Source: Herbidospora mongoliensis (GTDB taxonomy: Bacteria; Actinomycetota; Actinomycetes; Streptosporangiales; Streptosporangiaceae). From it: 64,000 nucleotides of DNA. The DNA lies in NCBI RefSeq assembly GCF_001570545.1, contig NZ_BBXD01000008.1, forward strand, positions 846,722 through 910,721. Reading direction: 5' to 3'. The translations under genes and the position numbers were made by a program. The notes under the pieces are model-generated. The model saw only the letters and a program-made list of their open reading frames with translations, searched no databases and was not told the DNA's origin. Shown piece by piece: positions 41,352-52,377 of the stretch (the stretch's first letter is position 1; each line of letters begins with the position of its first letter).

Positions 41352-44300
41352 GTGAGCAGCAGGCCTCCCTATCCGGGGTTGGCGGCGTTCGGGGCACTGG
41401 ACGCCGCCGTGTTCTTCGGCCGTGACGATCTCCTTTCCGACCTGCGACGGCGTACCGGGAGCGAGAAGCTGGTCGTCGTCACGGGCGCGTCCGGGGCGGG
41501 GAAGACCTCGCTCGTCGACGTCGGCCTCGCGGGCGGGCTGCGGTTACGGCCCGGAGACGATCCGGTCGGCGCGTTGCTGGCCGCGTTCGGGGCCACGATG
41601 GACCACGACCGGCTGGCCGCCGCGCCGCATCACCTCGACGAGCTGGGCGATCCTGGGCTGATCGTGGTCGACCGGTTCGAGGAGGTCTTCGCGGCCTGCC
41701 GCGATCTCACCGCCCGGCAGACCTTCATCGGCGCTCTGGCCGCCACGCGGGCCCATGTCGTGCTGGTGCTGCGGGCCGATTTCACCGGTGACGCGGCCGC
41801 GTTCCCCGAGCTGGTCGCGGCCCTTTCCCGGCCGCTGATCGTCTCGCCCCTGTCTCTGGACGACCTTCGCACCGCCATCGAGCAGCCCGCCCTCGCTCTC
41901 GGGGTGACCTTCGAAGACGGCCTGGTCGAGGAGATCCTCGCCGACCAGAACGGTGACCTGCCCCTGCTGGCCCACACGCTGCGGGTGATGTGGGATCGGG
42001 GGGCGGGCGACGTACTGACATTCGAGGCTTATCGGGCCACCGGCCGGGTGACCGGGGCGATCCCCCGCAGCGCCGAGCGCGCCCTGGTCCGCAACGACGC
42101 CAGGGCGGCGCTGTCGGCGCTGACCGGGCCGCTCGGCACGCTGCGAACGGGCCCGATGTCGCCGGAGCTGGCCCCGTTCGTGGCGGCCGGACTCGTGCGG
42201 TCGGACGGGGAGACGGCCGAGCTGGCGCACGAGGCGGTGGTCCGGGCCTGGCCCCGGTTCACCGCGTGGACGGAGGCCGATCGGGCGGCCGGTCAGGTGC
42301 GGCGGGAGTTCGCCGTCGACGCCAACCGGTGGGTGCTGAGCGGGTTCGACGCGGCCCACCTCTACCAGGACGCCCGGCTGGCGGCGGCCCGCGCGGCGGT
42401 GAAGCGGGCCCGGCACGATCTGTCCCCGGCCGAGGTGGCGTTCCTCGACGCGAGCGCGGCCCAGGCGATGGCGGGGCGGCGGGCCGCGGAGAAACGTACA
42501 TTCCTGCGGGGTCTGCTCTCCATCGCGGTGGTCGCGCTGCTCGTCGTGAGTTTCGGGACGACCGGCGCGCTGGCGCTGCTGTTCGACGGGGCCACCCGCG
42601 ACCGGGACGCGGCGGTCGACCGGAGCACCACGGCGGTGGCCCGCCATCTGCTCGCCCAGGGCGACGCGCTCGCCGCCGACCAGCCGGTTCTCGCCCGGCT
42701 GCTCCGGCTGGCGGGGGCCGTGATCGCGCCCGCGCTGCCCGAGGCGGCGGCCGGGCTGCGCGCCTCGGCGGTGCATCCCGCGCTCGACGTGCTGCACCCG
42801 CCGGGCGTCGAGACCATGGTCGTCAGCGCCGCCGGGCTGCTGGCCACCGTCTCCGGCGGCGAGGTCACGCTGTGGCTGGAGGACAAGAAGACCGCCGTCG
42901 TGCCCGCCCACGACGCCCCGATCAGCGCGCTCGCCTTCACCCGCGACGGCCGCCGGTTCGCCACCGCCGCCTCAGACGGTTCTGTACGGATCTGGAACAC
43001 CGCCACCCGAGAGCGACTGGCCGTGATCGCCGACGGCGGGCTCGGGCGCAAGGGCCTCGCCTTCAGCGCCGACGCGCGGACCATCGCCGTCGCGGCGGCA
43101 GGCCGGCCCGTCACGATCTGGAACACCACCACCGCCCAGCAGGTGCTGGAGGTCCCGGCGACGGCGGGCAACCGCCCGCTGGTGCTGTACGGCAACGACG
43201 CCGCCACCTTCTACACGCTCACCGCCGACGGTTTGGAGGTCTTCGACCTGCCGTCGGAGAAACGGCTGCGGGTGCTGCCCTCCGAGGAGGTCACCACGGC
43301 GGCGCTCAACCCGAACACGCGCACCCTCGCCGTCGGCCGGGCCGACGGCGGCGTCGAGATCTGGGGCGTGGGCGAGCGCGAGTTCGTCAAACGGGCCGAT
43401 TTCGCCGCGCACGACCGCGCGGTCGAGGCCATCGCGTTCAGCCCCGACGGCACCACGTTCACCACCGGCGGCGGCGACGAGGCGGTGCGGATCTGGGAGA
43501 CCATCGGGCAGCGCCGCATCGGCGCCACGATCACCGGCCACACCGGGACCGTCGTCGACGTCGCCTACACACCGGGCGGCCACACCCTGCTCACCGCCGC
43601 CACCGACCGGACCGTGCGGATCTGGAACCTGGACGCCTACGACTCCGTCCTCGACCTGACCACCCGGGTCGCCGACCCCGGCAGCGGCCGGTTCGCCACG
43701 GTCAACGCGATCACCTTCAACCAGGACGGCACGATCTTCGCCACCGGCGACGCGGACGGCAGTGTGCGCCTCTGGCGGACCGCCTCCCGGAGCCCGCTCG
43801 GGGTGCCGATCGAGACCCGGGACTCCGGGGTGCACTCGATGGTGTTCGACCCCCAGACCGGCGGACTGGTCGTGCTGAGCAGCGACAACGTGATCAGCCT
43901 GCTCGACGTCGACAGCCGCACCAGCCAGACCCTGTGGGCCAACCCGCCCCAGGAGGCCACCGGCCACGGCGTCCTCGGCCCCGACGGGCGGACGCTCGCG
44001 CTGGCCTACGGCTCCGTGGTGGAACTGTGGGACAACCAGACCCGGCGGCGCACCGGCCGGCTCGGCGGCCATGACGGCGACGTGCGGGCGGTGGCGTTCA
44101 GCCCCGACGGGAGGTTGCTGGCCACCGGGGGCGCCGACCGGGTGATCCGGCTGTGGGACCCGAGCAGGGCCGTCCCCGCAGGGCCCGCCCTGCTCGGGCA
44201 CACCGGTGACGTGCTGTCGGTCGCGTTCAGCCCCGACGGGAGCGTGCTGGCCAGCGGCGACGCGAGCGGCGTGATCCGGTTCTGGGACACCGCGACCGGT

Positions 44301-44567
44301 CGTCACCTGGGCACCTACCACGGCCGGGCCCCCGCCGGCGGAGCCCCGGCGTTCGCGGCGAGCGCCCTGGCGTTCAGCCCCGACGGCGGCACCCTGGTGG
44401 GCGGTGGCCGGTTCACCGCACCGGGCCAACCGGCCCTGGAGATCTGGGACTCCACCCTGTACGGCGCCGACGCCCACGACCTCGTCTGCGACCAGGCCGG
44501 CCGCGCCCTCACCCCCGAGGAGTGGCGCACCCACGTGCCCGGTCAGCCCTACCGGCGCGTCTGCTGA
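41352..44567 (+). CDS. STAND NTPase with transmembrane helix and WD40 propellers
   Basis: 1071 residues from the GTG at 41352. The N-terminus PYPGLAAFGALDAAVFFGRDDLLSDL is characteristic of a STAND-type NTPase (nSTAND1), with Walker A VTGASGAGKTSL and Walker B LIVVDRFEEVF. A winged-helix-like segment (ELAHEAVVRAWPRF) and one transmembrane helix (LLSIAVVALLVVSFGTTGALALLF) follow. The C-terminal 570 residues hold roughly 12-14 WD repeats (VRIWN, VEIWG, VRLWR, IRLWD, IRFWD). Such proteins are signal or threat sensors; the effector is not obvious here. Confidence 0.85.
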   Translation: MSSRPPYPGLAAFGALDAAVFFGRDDLLSDLRRRTGSEKLVVVTGASGAGKTSLVDVGLAGGLRLRPGDDPVGALLAAFGATMDHDRLAAAPHHLDELGDPGLIVVDRFEEVFAACRDLTARQTFIGALAATRAHVVLVLRADFTGDAAAFPELVAALSRPLIVSPLSLDDLRTAIEQPALALGVTFEDGLVEEILADQNGDLPLLAHTLRVMWDRGAGDVLTFEAYRATGRVTGAIPRSAERALVRNDARAALSALTGPLGTLRTGPMSPELAPFVAAGLVRSDGETAELAHEAVVRAWPRFTAWTEADRAAGQVRREFAVDANRWVLSGFDAAHLYQDARLAAARAAVKRARHDLSPAEVAFLDASAAQAMAGRRAAEKRTFLRGLLSIAVVALLVVSFGTTGALALLFDGATRDRDAAVDRSTTAVARHLLAQGDALAADQPVLARLLRLAGAVIAPALPEAAAGLRASAVHPALDVLHPPGVETMVVSAAGLLATVSGGEVTLWLEDKKTAVVPAHDAPISALAFTRDGRRFATAASDGSVRIWNTATRERLAVIADGGLGRKGLAFSADARTIAVAAAGRPVTIWNTTTAQQVLEVPATAGNRPLVLYGNDAATFYTLTADGLEVFDLPSEKRLRVLPSEEVTTAALNPNTRTLAVGRADGGVEIWGVGEREFVKRADFAAHDRAVEAIAFSPDGTTFTTGGGDEAVRIWETIGQRRIGATITGHTGTVVDVAYTPGGHTLLTAATDRTVRIWNLDAYDSVLDLTTRVADPGSGRFATVNAITFNQDGTIFATGDADGSVRLWRTASRSPLGVPIETRDSGVHSMVFDPQTGGLVVLSSDNVISLLDVDSRTSQTLWANPPQEATGHGVLGPDGRTLALAYGSVVELWDNQTRRRTGRLGGHDGDVRAVAFSPDGRLLATGGADRVIRLWDPSRAVPAGPALLGHTGDVLSVAFSPDGSVLASGDASGVIRFWDTATGRHLGTYHGRAPAGGAPAFAASALAFSPDGGTLVGGGRFTAPGQPALEIWDSTLYGADAHDLVCDQAGRALTPEEWRTHVPGQPYRRVC

Positions 44568-44571
44568 AACG

Positions 44572-44604
44572 CCGAAGGGCCGGGTGGATCACCCGGCCCT
44601 TCGG
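44572..44604. terminator. Bidirectional terminator between the STAND gene and clpC
   Basis: CCGAAGGGCCGGGT (44572-44585) and its exact complement 44591-44604 form a 14-bp stem with loop GGATC, placed between the stops of the convergent genes. Confidence 0.85.
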
Positions 44605-44617
44605 TCGTGACGAAGAG

Positions 44618-47119
<2,502 letters not shown>

Positions 47120-47195
47120 CTCTCGCCGCTCCATGGAGTCCGGGGGGCCCTGTTACTCCATAGAACGCGCAATTCCGAGTGATGGATACCAAATA

Positions 47196-47209
47196 CGCGA
47201 TTGGCGAAC
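47196..47209 (-). promoter_or_regulatory. ClgR-type box upstream of clpC
   Basis: On the minus strand the sequence is GTTCGC-CAATC-GCG, an exact match to the GTTCGC-N5-GCG element described for ClgR, the activator of clp and lon genes in Streptomyces. It lies 77 nt upstream of the clpC ATG and 2 nt from the upstream esterase stop. A TATCCA hexamer follows by 7 nt and could be the -10. Confidence 0.7.
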
Positions 47210-47210
47210 T

Positions 47211-48398
47211 TCACTCTGGGCGTACGGTCAGCCAGGTTAGAGCCAGGGGGAAGTGTCGCGCCCACCAGTAGACGTCGTGTCCGCCGACCCAGTCGACGTG
47301 GCGGACCTCGGCGCCCGCGGCGGTCAGCTTCGTGGCCCACTCGCCGGTCGCCCACCGGAAACCCGATTCGAGAGTGCCCGCGCCGAGATAGGCCCTGGTC
47401 AGAGCGTGCAGTTCGGTCTCCGGGTGAATGCCGGGGCTGAGACCGATCACGCCGGAGAAGACGTCGGGCCGTCGCTGGGCCGCGTTGAGCGCCCAGACCG
47501 CGCCGCTCGACACCCCGGCGGTCAGCCAGGTGTCGGAGGCGGGGAAGCGTTCGTCGGCCCACGGGAGCACCTCGTCGGTGATGAAGGCGAGGTGGGCGGC
47601 GTACCGGCCGGGGTCCTGGGACGGCAGGTAATCGCGCGATCTCGGGTCGTCCGATGCGTGAGGGGGGCTGGCCACGCCGACGATCGCCACCGGCGGGCAG
47701 GTCCCGGCCATGATGGCCGCGTCGACGGTGCGGGCGAACGAGGGAAGCATCTGGCCGTCGGCCAGGCAGACGGCGGGAATGAGCCCTTCGATCTTGGGCG
47801 GCAGGTAGAGGAAGATCTGCCGGCTCTCGCCGAGAAAGGGCAGCTCGTGCTGCTCGACGACGCCTTCCAGGACGGTGGCCTCGTCCAGGGCGGGAGGCGC
47901 TTTGGGCCCGCGCCACTCCCTCTCGACGAACGACTCCAGGGTGCCGACGCTCACCGTGATCACGGCCTCGTCGAGCCGCCGGATGCGGACCGACGCCTCC
48001 CAGAGGTCGTCGGCGCCCTCCACCGGCCACAGCGCGAACTGCATGCCGCTGCCGAGGCGCGGCTGGTCGCCGACGCCACGCCAGACGACGTGCAGGACGT
48101 CGTCCTCATCCCAAGCGATCAGCTCGTCGTCGCCGAGCCGGGCCCGCAGCTCAGCGGGGTCGCGTGGAGTCCAGACCCGTCTGATCTCGGCCTCGGGCGG
48201 CAGCTTTCCGGCCCAGTTCTCAGCGGCTCTGGCCTTGTTGGCGGGGATGAGGGCCCGCTGGTGCTGGACGACGGTCTCACGGCCGGCGGCGGCGCGTTCC
48301 TCGTCGGTGACGTCGAAGTGGTAATTGGTCTCTAATTCGCCATCGAGTTCATATGTCCATACATCCAGACGATCTGCCACCTTTGCGAAGGTACACAA
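47211..48398 (-). CDS. Alpha/beta-hydrolase esterase (enterochelin-esterase-like)
   Basis: 395 residues. An N-terminal domain of about 160 residues (probable carbohydrate-binding-like fold) precedes the esterase D-type hydrolase domain, with nucleophile motif AGVSSGAVWA and His in WVGGHDVYWWA. Similar to enterochelin esterase/Fes and PF00756 proteins; the true ester substrate is not evident, and no siderophore genes are close. The TTG start at 48398 is the first in frame; GTG 48380 is possible. Confidence 0.78.
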   Translation of the reverse strand: MCTFAKVADRLDVWTYELDGELETNYHFDVTDEERAAAGRETVVQHQRALIPANKARAAENWAGKLPPEAEIRRVWTPRDPAELRARLGDDELIAWDEDDVLHVVWRGVGDQPRLGSGMQFALWPVEGADDLWEASVRIRRLDEAVITVSVGTLESFVEREWRGPKAPPALDEATVLEGVVEQHELPFLGESRQIFLYLPPKIEGLIPAVCLADGQMLPSFARTVDAAIMAGTCPPVAIVGVASPPHASDDPRSRDYLPSQDPGRYAAHLAFITDEVLPWADERFPASDTWLTAGVSSGAVWALNAAQRRPDVFSGVIGLSPGIHPETELHALTRAYLGAGTLESGFRWATGEWATKLTAAGAEVRHVDWVGGHDVYWWARHFPLALTWLTVRPE

Positions 48399-48400
48399 CG

Positions 48401-48434
48401 GAGTAATGGACCGCGAGAAGATCGCACTTCGCCG
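48401..48434 (+). repeat. Partial copy of the methyltransferase 5' end
   Basis: The 34 nt here match 48903-48935 at all but two substitutions and one extra base in the last third. The copy begins ATGGACCGCGAGAAGATC, exactly the start of the methyltransferase gene, then diverges. It opens a 31-codon frame ending at 48501 that looks like chance. Confidence 0.6.
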
Positions 48435-48446
48435 CCGCCGGGATGA

Positions 48447-48477
48447 GGGCCCGACCCGTGGCTCGGGGTTCGGGCCC
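48447..48477 (-). terminator. Terminator hairpin after the small secreted protein gene
   Basis: GGGCCCGACCC (48447-48457) pairs with the G-rich arm 48467-48477 with one mismatch. It follows the stop of the minus-strand gene at 48498 and precedes the esterase gene. Confidence 0.55.
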
Positions 48478-48497
48478 TTCTCGGTGCGCAGCCGGGT

Positions 48498-48719
48498 CTA
48501 GTGAGGCTTGTTGCCCAGCAGTTTGTCCTCGAAGCCGGAGATGGCGATCAGCGGATCGCCCGGCATGCCCGACATCGGCATCGCCATTCCGCCGCCGCTC
48601 AGTCCGGGCAGAAAGCCGGGACTGGCCGGGGGCGGTGCGGGATCGGCGGCGGCCGGCGCAGTGGTGGTCAGAACGAAGAAGGGCAGCGCGGCCACGGCCG
48701 CGAGTGTCGTCAAGCGCAT
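48498..48719 (-). CDS. Small secreted protein
   Basis: 73 residues from the ATG at 48719: signal peptide RLTTLAAVAALPFFVLTTTAPAAADPAPPPA, then a Gly/Met/Pro-rich mature part (GLSGGGMAMPMSGMPGDPLIAISGFEDKLLGNKPH) of about 45 residues. No family recognised; lacks Cys. A longer frame to 48782 would place the signal peptide internally, so it is rejected. Confidence 0.6.
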   Translation of the reverse strand: MRLTTLAAVAALPFFVLTTTAPAAADPAPPPASPGFLPGLSGGGMAMPMSGMPGDPLIAISGFEDKLLGNKPH

Positions 48720-48774
48720 GGGACTGAGCGTATTTGGAAGATCACCGAGAGTGCTGACGTGACCCTCCGCGCGC

Positions 48775-48895
48775 CTTCGCAAGGGAGCGCGGCGACCCCG
48801 GAGCGAAAGCGACGTCGGGGTGCGAAGCGACCAAGGGGAGCGCGAGGGGGCGAAAGCCCCTTCGCATCGGGGGCTCGGGGGGTCGTCCCCCCGTG
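48775..48895. repeat. Hairpin cluster upstream of the methyltransferase gene
   Basis: Three hairpins in about 120 nt: CCCCG/CGGGG arms around GCGAAAGC, a GGGGC-GAAA-GCCCC stem with a GNRA tetraloop, and GGGGGG-TCGT-CCCCCC directly before the gene. The region is extremely G+C-rich with no open coding signal. It could be a structured leader, a mobile repeat unit, or a terminator group. Confidence 0.5.
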
Positions 48896-48907
48896 TTCAA
48901 TAGAGTG

Positions 48908-49729
48908 ATGGACCGCGAGAAGATCACACTCGCCGGCGCCCAGGAGACGATGCTCGCCACCCTGTGGAGCCGAGCTCTCGACAGCCGCTCCGACCGCTCG
49001 ATTCTGAAGGACGCGGCCGCGCGGCTGGCTGTGGAGCGGATCGACTACGACTTCGCCAAGACCGGGATCACGCCCGTGATGGCTGCGGGGGTGGCTCTGC
49101 GGGGGCTGCGGATCGACGAATGGACCCGCGATTTCCTGGAGCAGCACCCTTCCGCGACGGTGCTTCATCTGGCCTGCGGGCTCGACACCCGGGTGCAGCG
49201 GCTCGATCCGGGGCCGCTGGTGCGCTGGATCGACCTCGACTATCCGGAGGTGCTGGAGCTGCGCGATCGGGTGATCGACCGGCCCGACGGCGACTATCAC
49301 TCCATCGCGTCCTCGGTCACGAGTGAGCGGTGGCTGGCCTCGGTGCCCGACGACCGGCCGACGGCGGTGGTGTTCGAGGGGCTGTCGATGTATCTGCGCG
49401 AAGACGACGGTCGTCGCCTGATCGAGCGGCTGACCGGCCGGTTCCCGAGCGGGGCGCTCATCTTCGACTGCCAGAACTCGACCGGGATCCGGCTGCAGAA
49501 GCTCAACCGGCCCGTCCGGCAGACCGGTGCGACCCTTCACTGGGCCATCGACGACCCACGTTCGCTGGAGTCGTGGCATCCGGGGCTGACGCTTCAGGAG
49601 GCGCAGAGCGTGGTCGACATGCCGGGCATCGAGGACTATCCGCGGTCAGGCCGGGTGGCGATGTGGATCATGGCGCACCTGCCGGGGTTCCGGAACATCG
49701 GGCAGATCCTGCGTTACTCCTGGCGCTGA
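48908..49729 (+). CDS. SAM-dependent methyltransferase (leucine carboxyl methyltransferase-like)
   Basis: 273 residues from the ATG at 48908. The SAM motif VLHLACGLDTRVQRL and downstream RWIDLDYPEVLELR are typical of the LCMT/TcmP-like class, as are AVVFEGLSMYLREDD and GFRNIGQI near the end. Members methylate carboxyls or phenolic oxygens of secondary metabolites. The first 30 nt have a near copy 500 nt upstream. The 3' end overlaps the convergent membrane protein gene. Confidence 0.82.
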   Translation: MDREKITLAGAQETMLATLWSRALDSRSDRSILKDAAARLAVERIDYDFAKTGITPVMAAGVALRGLRIDEWTRDFLEQHPSATVLHLACGLDTRVQRLDPGPLVRWIDLDYPEVLELRDRVIDRPDGDYHSIASSVTSERWLASVPDDRPTAVVFEGLSMYLREDDGRRLIERLTGRFPSGALIFDCQNSTGIRLQKLNRPVRQTGATLHWAIDDPRSLESWHPGLTLQEAQSVVDMPGIEDYPRSGRVAMWIMAHLPGFRNIGQILRYSWR

Positions 49730-50118
49730 CCCCGCGTCGTGAGCCACGCCGCGAAGGCGAAACTGGCGGCGCCGAACGGGAGCAGGATGAACACGCCGCT
49801 GTCCGTGGGGCCGAGCAGGAGGAGCGCCGTGGTGGTGACGACGGTCAGCACCGACCCGACGACGGCCACCAGCCAGTGCCGCCGGACGCGAAGGACGGCC
49901 AGGGCGGCCCAGGCCACCACGGTCGCGACGGCGTAGGCGGCGAGGAGGTGCGGGACGATGCACTCCAGGCCGCCGGTGCAGATGAGCCGGGTGAGTTCGG
50001 TGGAGAGGTAGATCAGGCGCGCGGCGACGAGGACGAGTACAGGGACGGTCGCGCCGATGACGGCAGCGGCGATGATCTTGAAGCTGGGACTCGTGGATTT
50101 CCGCAAATCTGCGCCCAT
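49714..50118 (-). CDS. Small four-helix membrane protein, copy 1
   Basis: 134 residues from ATG 50118 (GTG 50133 also in frame). Four hydrophobic segments: IIAAAVIGATVPVLVLVAARLIYL, PHLLAAYAVATVVAWAALAVL, WLVAVVGSVLTVVTTTALLLL, GVFILLPFGAASFAFAAWL, with a loop CTGGLECIVP between helix 1 and 2. It is a clear paralogue of the next gene (shared IGDM start context, helix order and the GLECxVP loop). Function unknown. Confidence 0.65.
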   Translation of the reverse strand: MGADLRKSTSPSFKIIAAAVIGATVPVLVLVAARLIYLSTELTRLICTGGLECIVPHLLAAYAVATVVAWAALAVLRVRRHWLVAVVGSVLTVVTTTALLLLGPTDSGVFILLPFGAASFAFAAWLTTRGQRQE

Positions 50119-50152
50119 GTCGCCAATATTCACATTTCGGGGTGTGGGCGGA

Positions 50153-50170
50153 ATGAGTACGTCTACTCAA
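50153..50170. promoter_or_regulatory. Palindromic operator upstream of membrane protein copy 1
   Basis: TGAGTA-CGTC-TACTCA with further partial symmetry, 35 nt before the copy 1 ATG. The same element occurs upstream of copy 2 at the same distance. Confidence 0.55.
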
Positions 50171-50184
50171 TCGGCGGGTCGGTC

Positions 50185-50661
50185 CTATGAGGGGATGAGC
50201 AGGGCGGCCAGCGGGTTGGCGGCCAGCAGCAGCACGGCGGCGAGGGCCCATTTCGCCGAGCCGATCAGGCGCAGCGCGGCCATGGCCCCGACGGCGAAAC
50301 AGGTGGCGGTGAGCGGGAACAGGAACCAGTCGTACGTCTCCTGGACGAGTTGTGTGGTCAGCCGGCCGACCACGAGCGACAGGACCGCCCCGACGAGGAC
50401 GACGAGCCACGCGGGCCGGACCCTGATCAGGGCCAGGGCGACCCAGGCGACCACCATCGTGGCGGCGATGGCGTAAAGGGTGATCGGGACGAAGCACTCC
50501 AGGCCGCCCGAGGAGCAGATGATCCCGCTCACCGGGGTCTCCGCGAGAAGACGCGCGGCGCCGAAGGTCACCAGCGGAAGGGTCGCGCCGATCAGGCCGG
50601 CGGCTGCGGTCTTTGTCAGTTCAGGGCGATTGCGGGTTAATTTCAGCAAATCAGTGCTCAT
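50185..50661 (-). CDS. Small four-helix membrane protein, copy 2
   Basis: 158 residues from ATG 50661. Helices TAAAGLIGATLPLVTFGAARLLA, TLYAIAATMVVAWVALALI, WLVVLVGAVLSLVVG, and two C-terminal segments, with loop CSSGGLECFVP matching copy 1. Tandem on the same strand with copy 1, separated by 66 nt, each with its own operator. No family recognised with confidence. Confidence 0.65.
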   Translation of the reverse strand: MSTDLLKLTRNRPELTKTAAAGLIGATLPLVTFGAARLLAETPVSGIICSSGGLECFVPITLYAIAATMVVAWVALALIRVRPAWLVVLVGAVLSLVVGRLTTQLVQETYDWFLFPLTATCFAVGAMAALRLIGSAKWALAAVLLLAANPLAALLIPS

Positions 50662-50693
50662 GTCACCAATGTCGCGGTGACTGCCTTCGGGTG

Positions 50694-50713
50694 ATTGAGT
50701 ACGTCTACTCAAT
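50694..50713. promoter_or_regulatory. Perfect palindrome upstream of membrane protein copy 2
   Basis: ATTGAGTA-CGTC-TACTCAAT, 8-bp arms, 33 nt before the copy 2 ATG and identical in core to the site before copy 1. A shared regulator is implied. Confidence 0.6.
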
Positions 50714-50818
50714 AGGGGCACGTTCCACGCCTAAATCGGCGTACATACCGCCACTCGTCGGGAATCGCCCACCGCTTGGCGCTTGGGGCTCACGGGACAC
50801 GTAATCAGGATGTGAAGC

Positions 50819-51754
50819 ATGAATGCCGTACCGTTCGATCCTGAACTCGCCGCCGCACTCACAGTGATCTCGGAGAACCTTCCGCCGTCGCTGACAGCCG
50901 AAATGATCCCGCTGATGCGTCAGGGGGTCGCCCCCGCCGAGGACCTCACTCTCGGTGGCATCGTGACCCTCGCCGACGTCGATCTCGGCGACGGGGTGTC
51001 GCTGCTCGTGTGCCGTCCGGTCGCGGCGCCGACGCCCGCGCCCGTCGTCTACTGGATCCACGGCGGCGGCATGATCCTGGGCGACCATCGCGTCGGCCTG
51101 GCCGACCCGCTGGCGTGGGCGGTGGAGCTCGGCCTGGTCGTCGTGTCGGTCGACTACCGGCTGGCGCCCGAACACCCCGACCCGACGCCCGTCGAGGACT
51201 GTTACCGGGGTCTGACGTATGTCGCCAAGAACGCCGCCGAGCTGGGGATCGACCCCGCCAGGATCGTCGTGGCGGGTGGCAGCGCCGGGGGCGGCCTGGC
51301 GGCGGGGACCGTGCTGCTGGCCCGGGACCGGGGCGGGCCCGAGGTGATCGGCCAGGTGCTGCTCTGCCCGATGCTGGACGACCGCAACCAGACCGTCTCC
51401 AGTCACCAGATGTCCGGACGCGGCATATGGGATCGGACCTCCAACGAGACCGGCTGGACCGCCCTTCTCGGCGACCGCCGGGGTGGGCCGGACGTGTCGA
51501 TCTACGCCTCCCCGTCGCGGGCCACCGACCTGTCCGGCCTGCCGCCGGCCTTCATCGACGTCGGCTCGGCCGAGACGTTCCGGGACGAGGACGTCGCCTA
51601 CGCCACGGCGATCTGGCAGTCGGGCGGCCAGGCCGAACTCCACGTGTGGCCGGGCGGTTTCCACGGCTTCGACATGATGGTCCCCCAGGCTGCGCTGTCC
51701 CAGCGCGCCAAGCAGGCCCGCCTCGACTGGCTGCGCCGGCTGCTCGGCCGCTGA
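50819..51754 (+). CDS. Alpha/beta-hydrolase, hormone-sensitive-lipase type
   Basis: 311 residues. Oxyanion-hole motif VYWIHGGGMILGDHRVG and nucleophile motif VAGGSAGGGLAAG are typical of family IV esterases; DYRLAPEHPDPTPVEDCY follows the oxyanion motif. Catalytic His is probably in WPGGFHGFDMM. It acts on short-chain esters. The ATG lies downstream of the divergent palindrome, so its own promoter is inside 50714-50818. Confidence 0.88.
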   Translation: MNAVPFDPELAAALTVISENLPPSLTAEMIPLMRQGVAPAEDLTLGGIVTLADVDLGDGVSLLVCRPVAAPTPAPVVYWIHGGGMILGDHRVGLADPLAWAVELGLVVVSVDYRLAPEHPDPTPVEDCYRGLTYVAKNAAELGIDPARIVVAGGSAGGGLAAGTVLLARDRGGPEVIGQVLLCPMLDDRNQTVSSHQMSGRGIWDRTSNETGWTALLGDRRGGPDVSIYASPSRATDLSGLPPAFIDVGSAETFRDEDVAYATAIWQSGGQAELHVWPGGFHGFDMMVPQAALSQRAKQARLDWLRRLLGR

Positions 51755-51794
51755 CCAGGGCTCGGTCACGGGTCGGCTGGGGGAGACTGGGGAG

Positions 51795-52367
51795 ATGCGG
51801 GAGCTCGTCGGGCGGTTGGCCGCGCTTGATCCGGATGCCAGTGCCGCCGTGCAGGTCATCGCCTACTTCGATCGGCTCGCCGAAGGGCGGGCCGGGGTCG
51901 AGGCGACCGTGCGCGGGGTGGCGGTGCTGGCCGGGTGCGCGGCGCGGCTGGTCGACGAGGAGCGCGGCGTCTTCCTGCGGGTGCTGGCCGACGGGCATCG
52001 CGACGACCACGCCGACCCGCCCTCCGACGAGTGGCCGCGCCGAAGGGCCGGTGACGTCGAGCTGGTGCTGGAGAAGGCGGGTTCGCCCTCGCCGGTCGAT
52101 CTGATGGTGCTGGAACGCGGGGTGGCGCTGGCCCGGGACGTCCTCGACCGGACCCGGGGCCGGGCGCCCGATCCCGCGCTGGTCGAACTCGGCGCGTCCA
52201 CGAGCCTGCGGACCGCCGCGACCCAGATGAACCTGCACCATTCGACGCTGGTCGACCGGCTGGGCCGGGCCGAACAGCTGCTGGGCTGGGATGTCCGCGA
52301 TCCCGGTGGCCGCTTCCGGCTCCAGCTGGCGTTCGCGCTGCGACGACTGCACGCCCACCCCGAATAG
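51795..52367 (+). CDS. PucR-type HTH regulator
   Basis: 190 residues. The C-terminus RTAATQMNLHHSTLVDRLGRAEQLLGWDVRDPGGRFRLQLAFALRRL is a PucR/CdaR HTH_30 domain. The N-terminal 130 residues are helical, without a recognised sensor. Ten nt separate its stop from the next regulator gene, so both are one unit. Confidence 0.75.
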   Translation: MRELVGRLAALDPDASAAVQVIAYFDRLAEGRAGVEATVRGVAVLAGCAARLVDEERGVFLRVLADGHRDDHADPPSDEWPRRRAGDVELVLEKAGSPSPVDLMVLERGVALARDVLDRTRGRAPDPALVELGASTSLRTAATQMNLHHSTLVDRLGRAEQLLGWDVRDPGGRFRLQLAFALRRLHAHPE

Positions 52368-52377
52368 GCTGTCGCGC

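Noticed and set aside
48406..48501. 31-codon frame starting with the duplicated methyltransferase sequence
   Set aside because: It is mostly Arg/Gly residues read through a terminator hairpin and overlaps the stop of a minus-strand gene; treated as duplicated DNA, not a gene.
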